From GCA-002704185 sp902588515 (GTDB lineage: Bacteria; Pseudomonadota; Alphaproteobacteria; Pelagibacterales; Pelagibacteraceae): 6,641 bases of DNA. The stretch spans positions 1 through 6,641 of the forward strand of contig CACIPP010000019.1 in assembly GCA_902588515.1 (NCBI GenBank), given 5' to 3'. The notes below the pieces were generated by a model. It saw only the letters and a program-made list of their open reading frames with translations, made no database searches and was not told the origin of the DNA. This document shows positions 1-6,254 of this stretch, piece by piece. A program made the position numbers and the translations under genes. Every line of letters begins with the position of its first letter. Within the stretch, counting starts at the first letter, position 1.

Positions 1-762
1 TTTATATTCTATTACTTCTCCATTAGATGGTACACGATTTATTAGCGAAAATAAAAAACCTCCAAGGGTATTAATATCCTTTTTAACTAAATTTATACTC
101 GTTTCTTTATTAAAATCCTCTAGAGAAATTTTAGCATTTACTAAAAACTTAGAGTCATCTATTTTTTTTATTTCTACTATTTCATCGTTATCGTGTTCAT
201 CTTGAATTTCACCAACTATTTCTTCAACCAAATCTTCAATTGTAACTAAACCATCGGTTCCACCATGTTCATCTATAACTAAAGCCATATGCAATTTAGT
301 TGCTTGCATTTTTAGCAGCAAATTAAGAACTGGCATTGATGGGGGAACAAAAAGAACATCTCTTAAAATATTTTTAATTTCATACTTTAAATTTTTATTT
401 GAATAAAATTTTATAACATCCTTAATATGGACCATACCTAAAACATCATCTAAATCTTTTCTGTAAACAGGTATCCTAGAATGAGTTTCTTTTTCTATAA
501 CAGAAACTATTTCTTCGAGTTTACAATTATGCGATATTGAAACAATTGATGCTCTTGGAATCATTACATCTGAGACTTTGAGTTTATTAATACTCAATAT
601 ATTTTCTAAAATATTCTTCTCTTTATTTGATAAATTGGTATCACTACTTAAATACTCAGATTTATTTTTAATTACATCTTGAATACTTTCTCTAACGTCT
701 AAATCATACTTAAACGGTATAATTTTTTTTAAAAATTTTTTTATATTATTTTTAGAACTCAT
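1..762 (-). CDS. corC: CorC/TlyC-type CBS-domain protein (3' end outside window)
   Basis: Partial gene: the ATG is at 760-762 and the frame stays open to base 1, giving 254 visible residues. It was translated by hand from the minus strand. The N-terminus is a short basic segment (MSSKNNIKKFLKK) with no DUF21 membrane domain, so this is the soluble short form usual in alphaproteobacteria. The family signature DVMIPR lies at about residues 65-70. A paired CBS module follows, ending in HGGTDGLVTIEDLVEEIVGE at about 166-185, and the start of the CorC_HlyC C-terminal domain comes after residue 200. Family members are linked to Mg/Co efflux or, under the name TlyC, annotated as hemolysins; the latter label is historical and poorly supported. 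CBS pairs bind adenine nucleotides in many proteins. The start codon overlaps the ybeY stop by four bases (ATGA), which implies translational coupling. Family assignment is secure; the exact role is inferred. Confidence 0.93.
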   Translation of the reverse strand, partial: MSSKNNIKKFLKKIIPFKYDLDVRESIQDVIKNKSEYLSSDTNLSNKEKNILENILSINKLKVSDVMIPRASIVSISHNCKLEEIVSVIEKETHSRIPVYRKDLDDVLGMVHIKDVIKFYSNKNLKYEIKNILRDVLFVPPSMPVLNLLLKMQATKLHMALVIDEHGGTDGLVTIEDLVEEIVGEIQDEHDNDEIVEIKKIDDSKFLVNAKISLEDFNKETSINLVKKDINTLGGFLFSLINRVPSNGEVIEYK

Positions 763-1211
763 AAGTTTAAAAGATCTAATTGTTTTTTTTTCATTATTGA
801 ATAGCTTTTTTTATTATTATGATCATATCCAATTAAATGTAAAAATCCATGCGCCATCATTTCTCTTGTATAAAGATTAAAATTTACAGATTCTTTCTTA
901 ATATAATCATAAGATAAAGCTATATCACCTAAATACAGCTCTTTTAATTTAATTCTAGATTTATAGAAATCTTTACTCATTGATGGAAAAGATAAAACAT
1001 CCGTGTCCGTATTTTTGTTTCTAAATTTTTTGTTCAATTCTTTAACTCTTTTTCCATTAGTAAATAATATTGTTAATTCAAGTTTTACAGAGCTTAAGAA
1101 TTTAATTTCAGAAAAAAATTTTTTCATTTGTATTCTGGTAAAATTTTCTAAGCTGGGAAATTCTTTTATCCAGTATCTCTTATTATCAATTAAAACATTT
1201 ATTTTATGCAT
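759..1211 (-). CDS. ybeY: Endoribonuclease YbeY (rRNA maturation factor)
   Basis: A 150-residue protein of normal length for YbeY, the zinc-dependent endoribonuclease that takes part in 16S rRNA 3'-end maturation and 70S ribosome quality control in the cytoplasm. The hallmark H-x3-H-x5-H zinc site is intact in AHGFLHLIGYDH, with ligands His121, His125 and His131. Upstream are the conserved TDVLSFP (about 70-76) and LGDIALS (about 94-100) segments that line the active-site cleft. The C-terminus is short and lysine-rich and contains an A9 tract on the coding strand. The ATG overlaps the phoH stop by one base (TAATG), and its own stop overlaps the corC start by four, so it lies in the middle of a coupled phoH-ybeY-corC string. 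No Shine-Dalgarno sequence is visible upstream, consistent with coupling to phoH. High confidence. Confidence 0.96.
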   Translation of the reverse strand: MHKINVLIDNKRYWIKEFPSLENFTRIQMKKFFSEIKFLSSVKLELTILFTNGKRVKELNKKFRNKNTDTDVLSFPSMSKDFYKSRIKLKELYLGDIALSYDYIKKESVNFNLYTREMMAHGFLHLIGYDHNNKKSYSIMKKKQLDLLNL

Positions 1212-2176
1212 TATTGATTTTTTTTATAAGCATTAATAATTTTTGTTACTAATGGGTGTCTCTGTACATCGCTAGATTCAAATCTGATTATTTTAATATC
1301 TTTAATATCATCTAAAATATTCACTGATTTAATTAAACCTGAGGATTTGCTTAAGGGTAGATCAACCTGACTAGGATCTCCGTTTACAACCATGGTAGTA
1401 TTTTTGCCAAGCCTTGTTAAAAACATTTTTAGCTGAGTTTCTGTAGCATTTTGAGCCTCATCCAATATAACAAAAGAGTCTTTTAATGTTCGCCCTCTCA
1501 TAAAGGCAAGAGGCGCAATTTCGATAGATCCATCGTCGATTTTTTTTTGCATTTTTTCAAACCCAATAAGTTCACACAAAGAATCATATAGTGGAATTAA
1601 ATAAGGATCTATTTTTTCTTTTAAATCTCCAGGTAAGAATCCTAAATTTTCACCTGCTTCCACAGCTGGTCTTGAAAGAATTATTTTTTTAGTTTCTCCA
1701 TTTATAAGTTTACTTACAGCTACGGCAACTGATAGATATGTTTTACCGGTCCCAGCTGGACCTAAAGAAAAAACTATATTATTTTGGTTAAGGTAATTTA
1801 CATAATTCTTTTGTTTTTCTGTTCTTGGAAATACTGATTTCTTTGGTGTTTTAATAGATATATCACTGTTAAAATTACTTTCTTTTTGTTCAAAATAATA
1901 AAAAGATTTTATATCCTCTTCTTCAAGATTATTTTTTCCCTCTGTTTTACGAAGTAACATATCAATAGTTTTTACTACAATTTTTACTTTTTCAGATTTA
2001 CCTTTCAAGGTAATTAAATTGCCTCTTAAATTTATTCTCACATCTGAAATTTTTTCCAAAGTTTTTAAATTAACATCTTGATAACCTGAAAATTTTCTCA
2101 GTGTAGTATTATCATTGACATAAAGGCTGGTACCTTCATTGTCATTTTCTAGTATTTGAAAAAAATTTGTTACCAA
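1211..2176 (-). CDS. phoH: PhoH-family ATPase (PhoH/PhoL/YbeZ type)
   Basis: A 321-residue P-loop ATPase of typical length for the chromosomal PhoH/YbeZ group. The N-terminal ~90 residues look like the small KH-like alpha/beta region common in this group (my inference), followed by a polar linker to about 118. The ATPase core has Walker A GPAGTGKT at 139-146, the family segment RPAVEAGENLGFLPGD at 169-184, Walker B VILDEAQN at 236-243, GDPSQVDLP at 266-274 and the arginine-containing SSDVQRHP at 301-308. PhoH proteins resemble the SF1 helicase core and are thought to act on RNA; the persistent pairing with ybeY, seen here, supports an RNA-processing role, but the substrate is not established. 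The start is TTG at 2174-2176. No in-frame ATG exists before residue 73, an in-frame stop lies 13 bases upstream of the TTG, and a good Shine-Dalgarno precedes it. It begins four bases after the miaB stop. Confidence 0.95.
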   Translation of the reverse strand: MVTNFFQILENDNEGTSLYVNDNTTLRKFSGYQDVNLKTLEKISDVRINLRGNLITLKGKSEKVKIVVKTIDMLLRKTEGKNNLEEEDIKSFYYFEQKESNFNSDISIKTPKKSVFPRTEKQKNYVNYLNQNNIVFSLGPAGTGKTYLSVAVAVSKLINGETKKIILSRPAVEAGENLGFLPGDLKEKIDPYLIPLYDSLCELIGFEKMQKKIDDGSIEIAPLAFMRGRTLKDSFVILDEAQNATETQLKMFLTRLGKNTTMVVNGDPSQVDLPLSKSSGLIKSVNILDDIKDIKIIRFESSDVQRHPLVTKIINAYKKNQ

Positions 2177-2180
2177 TTGT

Positions 2181-3491
2181 TTAATCCTTTATTGTACCGA
2201 ATAATGTATTTTTATTATAATCTGTTATTTTTACAAATTTTAAGTCACCATCATTGATGCCGTGGTTTTTAACAAAAACTGGCTGCGCGTATATATTCTT
2301 CCCATAAAATTGCTTTTTATCTTTAGTTTTATTCTCAAACAAAACTAAATTATCTTTATCAATGCTTCTAGAGCTCGCTTTAGATTGAATATTATTTAAT
2401 AAATGTTGTATAGTCTTTAATCTATCTTTAGCCAGATACAAGGGAATTTTCTCATAATTAACTGCAGGAGTTCCAGGTCTTTCACTATAAATAAAAGAAT
2501 AAGAATTTGTAAAATTCACATTCTTAATTAAGTCTAATGTTTCATTAAAGTCCTCATTTGTCTCCTCTGGAAAACCAACTATAAAATCACTTGAAAATTG
2601 GATATCTGGTTTAGCTTTTAACAATTTATCAATTAAGTTTATATATTTTTTTTTAGTATAATTTCTATTCATCAATTTTAAAATTTTGTCAGAACCTGAC
2701 TGCACTGGCAAATGCAATTGGGGCATTAATTTTGGTTCATCTTTAAATATATTAATTATGTCATCATTAAAATCATTTGGATGAGATGTTGTAAATCTTA
2801 TTCTTTCAATTTGGTTAAGTTTCGATATCTCTTTAATAAGATCGCTTAAATTATTATTTTCATGTTTGTAAGCGCTAACGTTTTGACCCAATAAAATAAT
2901 CTCTTTAGTGCCTAATGACTCAAGCCTTTTTGCTTCTTCTACTATTTCATAAACAGACCTAGAATACTCAGGTCCACGAGTATAAGGAACCACACAAAAT
3001 TTGCAAAACTTATCGCAACCTTCTTGTATAGTTATATAATTAGACACTTTATTAGTATTTCGTTTAATTTGATTTAGTTTGTCAAATTTTTCAATAACAT
3101 TAAACTCATTATTAACTGACTTTTTATTTTTACTTTGAAAGTTTTTAAGTAAATCTGGCAATGTGTGATAAGATTGAGGTCCAACAACAATATCAACATA
3201 ATTACTTTTTTCAAAAACTAAATTAGACTCTGCCTGAGCAACACAGCCAGCAAGCACAATTATTGGTTTCACTTTTTTGTCTCTAAATTTTTTTCTTATT
3301 TTACCGACATCCGAATATACCTTTTGATTTGCTTTTTCTCTTATATTACATGTATTAAATATAAAGCATTGCGCATCATCTAGTTTGCTTACTTTAGAAT
3401 AATTTGCAAATGATAATAAATCAATGATTCTATTTGAGTCATATTCATTCATCTGACAACCAAAAGTTTTTATATAAAAATTTTTAATCAA
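2181..3491 (-). CDS. miaB: tRNA-2-methylthio-N6-dimethylallyladenosine synthase MiaB
   Basis: A 436-residue radical-SAM methylthiotransferase of normal length. It converts i6A37 to ms2i6A37 in tRNAs reading UNN codons, using two [4Fe-4S] clusters. The N-terminal MTTase domain carries the three cysteines of the auxiliary cluster: Cys12 (TFGCQMNEYDS), Cys48 (FNTCNIREKA) and Cys83 (LAGCVAQAE). The radical-SAM cluster motif C-x3-C-x2-C is complete at Cys159, Cys163 and Cys166 (GCDKFCKFCVVPYTRG). HLPVQSGSDKIL (about 260-271) and DFIVGFPEET (302-311) are typical later motifs, and the last ~60 residues form a TRAM-like RNA-binding domain. GCQMNEYDS and VVPYTRG are the forms usual for MiaB rather than RimO or MtaB. 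The start is TTG at 3489-3491, overlapping the fur stop by eight bases; the only alternative is a rare ATT, and the next ATG (codon 14) would remove Cys12. The upstream A/G-rich tract is a weak ribosome site. Confidence 0.97.
   Translation of the reverse strand: MIKNFYIKTFGCQMNEYDSNRIIDLLSFANYSKVSKLDDAQCFIFNTCNIREKANQKVYSDVGKIRKKFRDKKVKPIIVLAGCVAQAESNLVFEKSNYVDIVVGPQSYHTLPDLLKNFQSKNKKSVNNEFNVIEKFDKLNQIKRNTNKVSNYITIQEGCDKFCKFCVVPYTRGPEYSRSVYEIVEEAKRLESLGTKEIILLGQNVSAYKHENNNLSDLIKEISKLNQIERIRFTTSHPNDFNDDIINIFKDEPKLMPQLHLPVQSGSDKILKLMNRNYTKKKYINLIDKLLKAKPDIQFSSDFIVGFPEETNEDFNETLDLIKNVNFTNSYSFIYSERPGTPAVNYEKIPLYLAKDRLKTIQHLLNNIQSKASSRSIDKDNLVLFENKTKDKKQFYGKNIYAQPVFVKNHGINDGDLKFVKITDYNKNTLFGTIKD
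2185..2190 (-). promoter_or_regulatory. Ribosome binding site for phoH (supports TTG start)
   Basis: The minus strand reads AAAGGA here, eight bases before the TTG codon at 2174-2176. It is the clearest Shine-Dalgarno match I found among the gene starts in this window; most of the others have only purine-rich tracts or nothing. It lies inside the last codons of miaB, so ribosomes finishing miaB would pass directly onto it. It decides the TTG start for phoH, because no upstream in-frame ATG or GTG is available. Confidence 0.65.
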
Positions 3492-3933
3492 CTTTTTTCT
3501 TTTTGCAATAAAGTTCTAATCTATGATCTATTAAATCGTAACCCAGTTTTGAAGCAAGTTTTTTTTTAAGTTTCTCGATTTCATCATCAACAAATTCAGT
3601 TATTTCACCTGTATTAACATCTATTAAATGATCATGATGTGTCTCAGTAACTGCCTCATACCTAGATTTTCCAGCTTTAAAATCATGTTTATCAATTATA
3701 TTATATTCCTCTAGAAGTTTCACAGTACGATAAACAGTTGCAATGCTAATTTTCTTATCAATTTTTATAGCCATTTGATGTATTTGATCAACATCAGGAT
3801 GAAATTTAGTATCGGAAACCGTTTCTTCTAATAATTTAACTATAATTCTCCTTTGCTCGGTTAAACGAAGACCATTTTTTAAACACTTAGTTTCTAAGTT
3901 AACTGCAAAGGGCGATGGTGATTTTTTAATCAT
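3484..3933 (-). CDS. fur: Fur/Mur-family metal-responsive transcriptional regulator
   Basis: A 149-residue Fur-family repressor. The N-terminal winged helix contains LRLTEQRR (22-29) and the recognition helix SIATVYRTVKLLEE (63-76). The dimerisation domain carries most of the expected metal ligands: by alignment to E. coli Fur from memory, His45, Glu93 and His99-His100-Asp101-His102 (HHDHLID), then Glu120 and His137 (DHRLELY). The first structural CxxC of gammaproteobacterial Fur is absent; the equivalent positions read Asp105 and Thr108 (HHDHLIDVNTGEI). This form is usual in alphaproteobacterial Fur/Mur, which in different species answers to iron or manganese, so the metal cannot be named from sequence. 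The regulator presumably controls metal uptake and perhaps its own operon. ATG start at 3931-3933, 18 bases after the preceding stop; its end overlaps miaB. No recognisable Fur box was seen in that gap. It is not PerR, Zur or Irr by motif. Confidence 0.93.
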   Translation of the reverse strand: MIKKSPSPFAVNLETKCLKNGLRLTEQRRIIVKLLEETVSDTKFHPDVDQIHQMAIKIDKKISIATVYRTVKLLEEYNIIDKHDFKAGKSRYEAVTETHHDHLIDVNTGEITEFVDDEIEKLKKKLASKLGYDLIDHRLELYCKKKKVD

Positions 3934-3951
3934 CTTTAAAATGTATATTCA

Positions 3952-4515
3952 TTAATTAAAAATTAAAATAGGTTTTTTACGCGTTAAAGATTTTTTAAGC
4001 AAGTTTTGCATCTTATTAAACGGTAAAATCAAAGGTTTTGTCTTCATTTTTTCGTTTTTTAAATCTACGTTTGAATAAACGTATCCTTTTAATCTTAAGG
4101 TATTTACTGCCTCATATTTTAATAATTTAATTTTATTGTTATTTTTTTGATATAGAAATTCTTTCCCTATATTGAGCAAACAGTGACTATCGGTACTTTG
4201 GTTTCTTAATAATTGAAAAATATCAAAATAGTTAAATTGAAGTGTTTTCATATTACTTATTAATTTTAAAGTTTTAAAAAATGTAATGGTATTTCGATAT
4301 AAAATAGTATTTTTTATTCCGCAATTAAAAAAAATTATTAGGTTTTTAGAAAAAGAAATCTTATTTTCAATTAAAAACTTATAAAATAAATTTGGCAAAT
4401 TTTCTGACTTTTTCATCTTAATTGAATTTGAAATTTTCCTTAATGAAGAAAAGAAATAAAATTTTAAATTACTGTCTTTTATATCTATAATTAAAAAATC
4501 TTGGGATTTTTTCAT
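3952..4515 (-). CDS. Divergent protein in the TsaB position (possible degenerate TsaB)
   Basis: A 187-residue protein I cannot identify by motif. It is very rich in Lys, Asn, Phe, Leu and Ile. Its architecture resembles TsaB, the non-catalytic partner of TsaD in tRNA t6A37 synthesis: LIIDIKDSNLKFYFF near residue 8 sits where TsaB has its first ASKHA strand (IDTS...), SENLPNLFYKFLIEN matches the usual helix, and LIIFFNCGIKNTI (about 59-71) falls where TsaB has the GPGSFTG loop. That glycine-rich loop is lost here. In alphaproteobacteria tsaB commonly lies just upstream of rimI and fur, so position agrees, and no rimI is present. No signal peptide or membrane segment is convincing. It starts one base after the bax stop and ends 18 bases before fur. 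The frame is intact over 187 codons in very AT-rich DNA, so it is a real gene. Alternative: an unrelated lineage-specific protein. Confidence 0.5.
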   Translation of the reverse strand: MKKSQDFLIIDIKDSNLKFYFFSSLRKISNSIKMKKSENLPNLFYKFLIENKISFSKNLIIFFNCGIKNTILYRNTITFFKTLKLISNMKTLQFNYFDIFQLLRNQSTDSHCLLNIGKEFLYQKNNNKIKLLKYEAVNTLRLKGYVYSNVDLKNEKMKTKPLILPFNKMQNLLKKSLTRKKPILIFN

Positions 4516-4516
4516 C

Positions 4517-5683
4517 CTAAGCTTGGTTGTGCTTATTAGTAGGTAATAATATGGATTTGTCGAAGTCCGTTAGTGAATTGTGATCAATTATTTGTTTCAA
4601 GTATAAAACATATTTTTCTCCAATTTCTGAATATGTTGTCAGATGGTTCGAAAGTTTAATGCCATTAATTTCTTTTTTTGAATTTCTCATTTCTGCTCTT
4701 AACTCTCTAAATTTTTTGTAAGATTTATGTGTATTTAAATTTTTTTTATATGCTTTTACAGAAGCTCTTATAATTTGAAATTTTGTGACTTCAAACGTAG
4801 CTTCGCTTGATCTCTCTTTTGGTACAAATCCAGATCCAGATCTCCAGGTTCTTTGTCCAAAAAGTGAGTTTCCTTCTAATGCAAATCTTGAAGTTCCCCA
4901 TCCACTTTCATATGCAGCTTGAGCTATTGCTATTGATGGCGGAATAATATCAACTTTTTCTAGTAACTCATTTATGTCATTATTTTTAACTCTGTATTGC
5001 TTGAATTTTGCTTCTAACCATTTTTTTTCTTTTTGAGAAATTGAATTTGTGTTTGCTAAAAATTTTATTTTTTTTCTAATTAGAAGTATCTTTTGATTTT
5101 CAGATAAAACTAATGGTAGAACAACTTGTATAAATACTTGCTTTCTCTGACTAATGCTATCTAGTTCATTTATACCTCTAGGTAATTGAGTAAAGAATAC
5201 TGGTTTTACTGGTTCTCCATTTCTAATTTCTTTTAAATCGTATTTTAATTCTTCAAATAATGCCAATAAGCTCCTTGCAGGTGGAGTGTTATACCCTCTC
5301 GTGTCTTTTTGAGAAAAAAATCTATTATCCATATCTTCGATTTCATTAGAGTTGTTAGTATCTATACTTTTAGTGATTGTATAAGTAGATTTTACTAATG
5401 AAGTATTTGTCTGAATAAAACCTGGTAATAATACAAAAGCAAAAACTACAGAAACTAATGCGCCAGCTTGTAATAAATTTGTAGCATAAATTTTTTTAAG
5501 TTCACCTTTTGACAATTTTGGTGTTAGATCTTTTGGTAGTTCTATCCCACTTTTCAGTAGTATTAATTCTAATTGCTTTACTGTTAACTTACGTCCTCTG
5601 TCTCTATAAAATTGATACTCTTCTACTTCATGCTTTTCAGCGGTTTCTATTAAGCTTTCAATATAACTATAATTAACTTTCAT
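4517..5683 (-). CDS. bax: Bax-like, FlgJ-related membrane-anchored glucosaminidase-domain protein
   Basis: About 388 residues from the ATG at 5681-5683; the TTG directly before it is a possible but less likely start. The first ~70 residues are charged and probably cytoplasmic, followed by one hydrophobic segment at about 71-91 (AGALVSVVFAFVLLPGF), a low-complexity linker, and a C-terminal domain that should face the periplasm. From about residue 168 it matches E. coli Bax as I remember it: RKQVFIQVVLPLVLSENQKI, then VDIIPPSIAIAQAAYESGWG with the predicted catalytic Glu near 259, NSLFGQRTW, NLNTHKSYKKFRELR, and TYSEIGEKYVLYL near the end. This is the glucosaminidase fold of peptidoglycan hydrolases; Bax itself is largely uncharacterised. 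It is longer than E. coli Bax because of the N-terminal cytoplasmic segment and linker. The start overlaps the nfuA end by 11 bases. Family call is strong; activity is inferred. Confidence 0.88.
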   Translation of the reverse strand: MKVNYSYIESLIETAEKHEVEEYQFYRDRGRKLTVKQLELILLKSGIELPKDLTPKLSKGELKKIYATNLLQAGALVSVVFAFVLLPGFIQTNTSLVKSTYTITKSIDTNNSNEIEDMDNRFFSQKDTRGYNTPPARSLLALFEELKYDLKEIRNGEPVKPVFFTQLPRGINELDSISQRKQVFIQVVLPLVLSENQKILLIRKKIKFLANTNSISQKEKKWLEAKFKQYRVKNNDINELLEKVDIIPPSIAIAQAAYESGWGTSRFALEGNSLFGQRTWRSGSGFVPKERSSEATFEVTKFQIIRASVKAYKKNLNTHKSYKKFRELRAEMRNSKKEINGIKLSNHLTTYSEIGEKYVLYLKQIIDHNSLTDFDKSILLPTNKHNQA

Positions 5684-6215
5684 CAAAATTTAGTGCTTCT
5701 ACTGAATTGACCTCCGGAACATAATGTTTGATCATTCTTTCGACACCATGTTTTAATGTAATAGTAGAACTTGGACAACCAGCACATGCTCCTTTTAATA
5801 AGACTTCCGCAACACCATCTTTATAATTTTTCAATTGAATATCTCCTCCATCCATAGCAACTGCGGGTCTGATTTTTTCATTTAAAACTTGCTCAATTCT
5901 GATCGATATCTCATCTTGAAAGTTATTTTCATTTTTGAAAACAAATTTTTCCATGCCTTTTTGAATGTTGCCACCTATAATGCTCAAAATTTCTGGTAAA
6001 ATACTTGTCCACTCTGAAGATTTTTTCTTTTTTATTGATATAAAATTTTTATCAATAAAAATTAATTCTATAAAATTGATTTTAAATAAATCATTTACAA
6101 GTTTTATTTTTGAATTCTTATCTTTTCTGAGAAATTCACAAGATCCTTCTGAAATTTGAAATTCAAATACAAACTTTTTAGTTTCAGGATTTGGAGTATC
6201 TACTACGTTTATCAT
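5673..6215 (-). CDS. nfuA: NfuA/NifU-type Fe-S cluster scaffold or carrier protein
   Basis: About 180 residues from the ATG at 6213-6215. A longer frame reaches a TTG at 6251, but the family's N-terminus begins directly with the MINVVDTPNPETKKF-type segment, so the extra 12 residues are probably untranslated. Two domains are visible: an N-terminal Nfu-N domain (DTPNPETKKFVFEF, degenerate in the middle and rich in Lys, Ile and Phe), and a C-terminal NifU domain from about residue 100 (RPAVAMDGGDIQL, then GACAGCPSSTITLKHGVERM). The C-x2-C pair, Cys144 and Cys147, is the ligand set that holds a [4Fe-4S] cluster at the dimer interface. The protein delivers clusters to apo-enzymes in the cytosol. 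In E. coli NfuA has been reported to interact with MiaB, which is encoded three genes downstream. Its 3' end overlaps bax by 11 bases. Confidence 0.94.
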   Translation of the reverse strand: MINVVDTPNPETKKFVFEFQISEGSCEFLRKDKNSKIKLVNDLFKINFIELIFIDKNFISIKKKKSSEWTSILPEILSIIGGNIQKGMEKFVFKNENNFQDEISIRIEQVLNEKIRPAVAMDGGDIQLKNYKDGVAEVLLKGACAGCPSSTITLKHGVERMIKHYVPEVNSVEALNFDES

Positions 6216-6254
6216 AATTACTTTTTTTAACAATTCTTTGAAAGATTGCAACCC

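Noticed and set aside
721..753. Run of T and A tracts that could be read as a terminator
   Set aside because: It falls inside the 5' coding region of corC (codons for KNNIKKFLKKI), has no GC stem, and corC is translationally coupled to ybeY.
1003..1236. Plus-strand open frame of 77 codons rich in Phe, Leu and Ile
   Set aside because: It lies antisense to ybeY and the end of phoH. Its hydrophobic composition is what the reverse complement of Lys/Asn-rich coding sequence gives. No ribosome site or family motif is visible.
3934..3951. Possible internal promoter or Fur box before fur
   Set aside because: The gap is only 18 bases of AT-rich sequence. No inverted Fur-box pattern or paired -35/-10 elements can be distinguished from background composition.
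3952..4515. Pseudogene interpretation of the tsaB-like gene
   Set aside because: The frame is open over 187 codons with a normal ATG and tight spacing to both neighbours. In DNA this AT-rich, a decaying gene would be expected to collect stops quickly, so divergence is more likely than loss.
5965..6159. Plus-strand open frame of 64 codons
   Set aside because: Antisense to the N-terminal domain of nfuA, with low-complexity Phe/Ile/Ser content and no motif; a shadow of the real gene.
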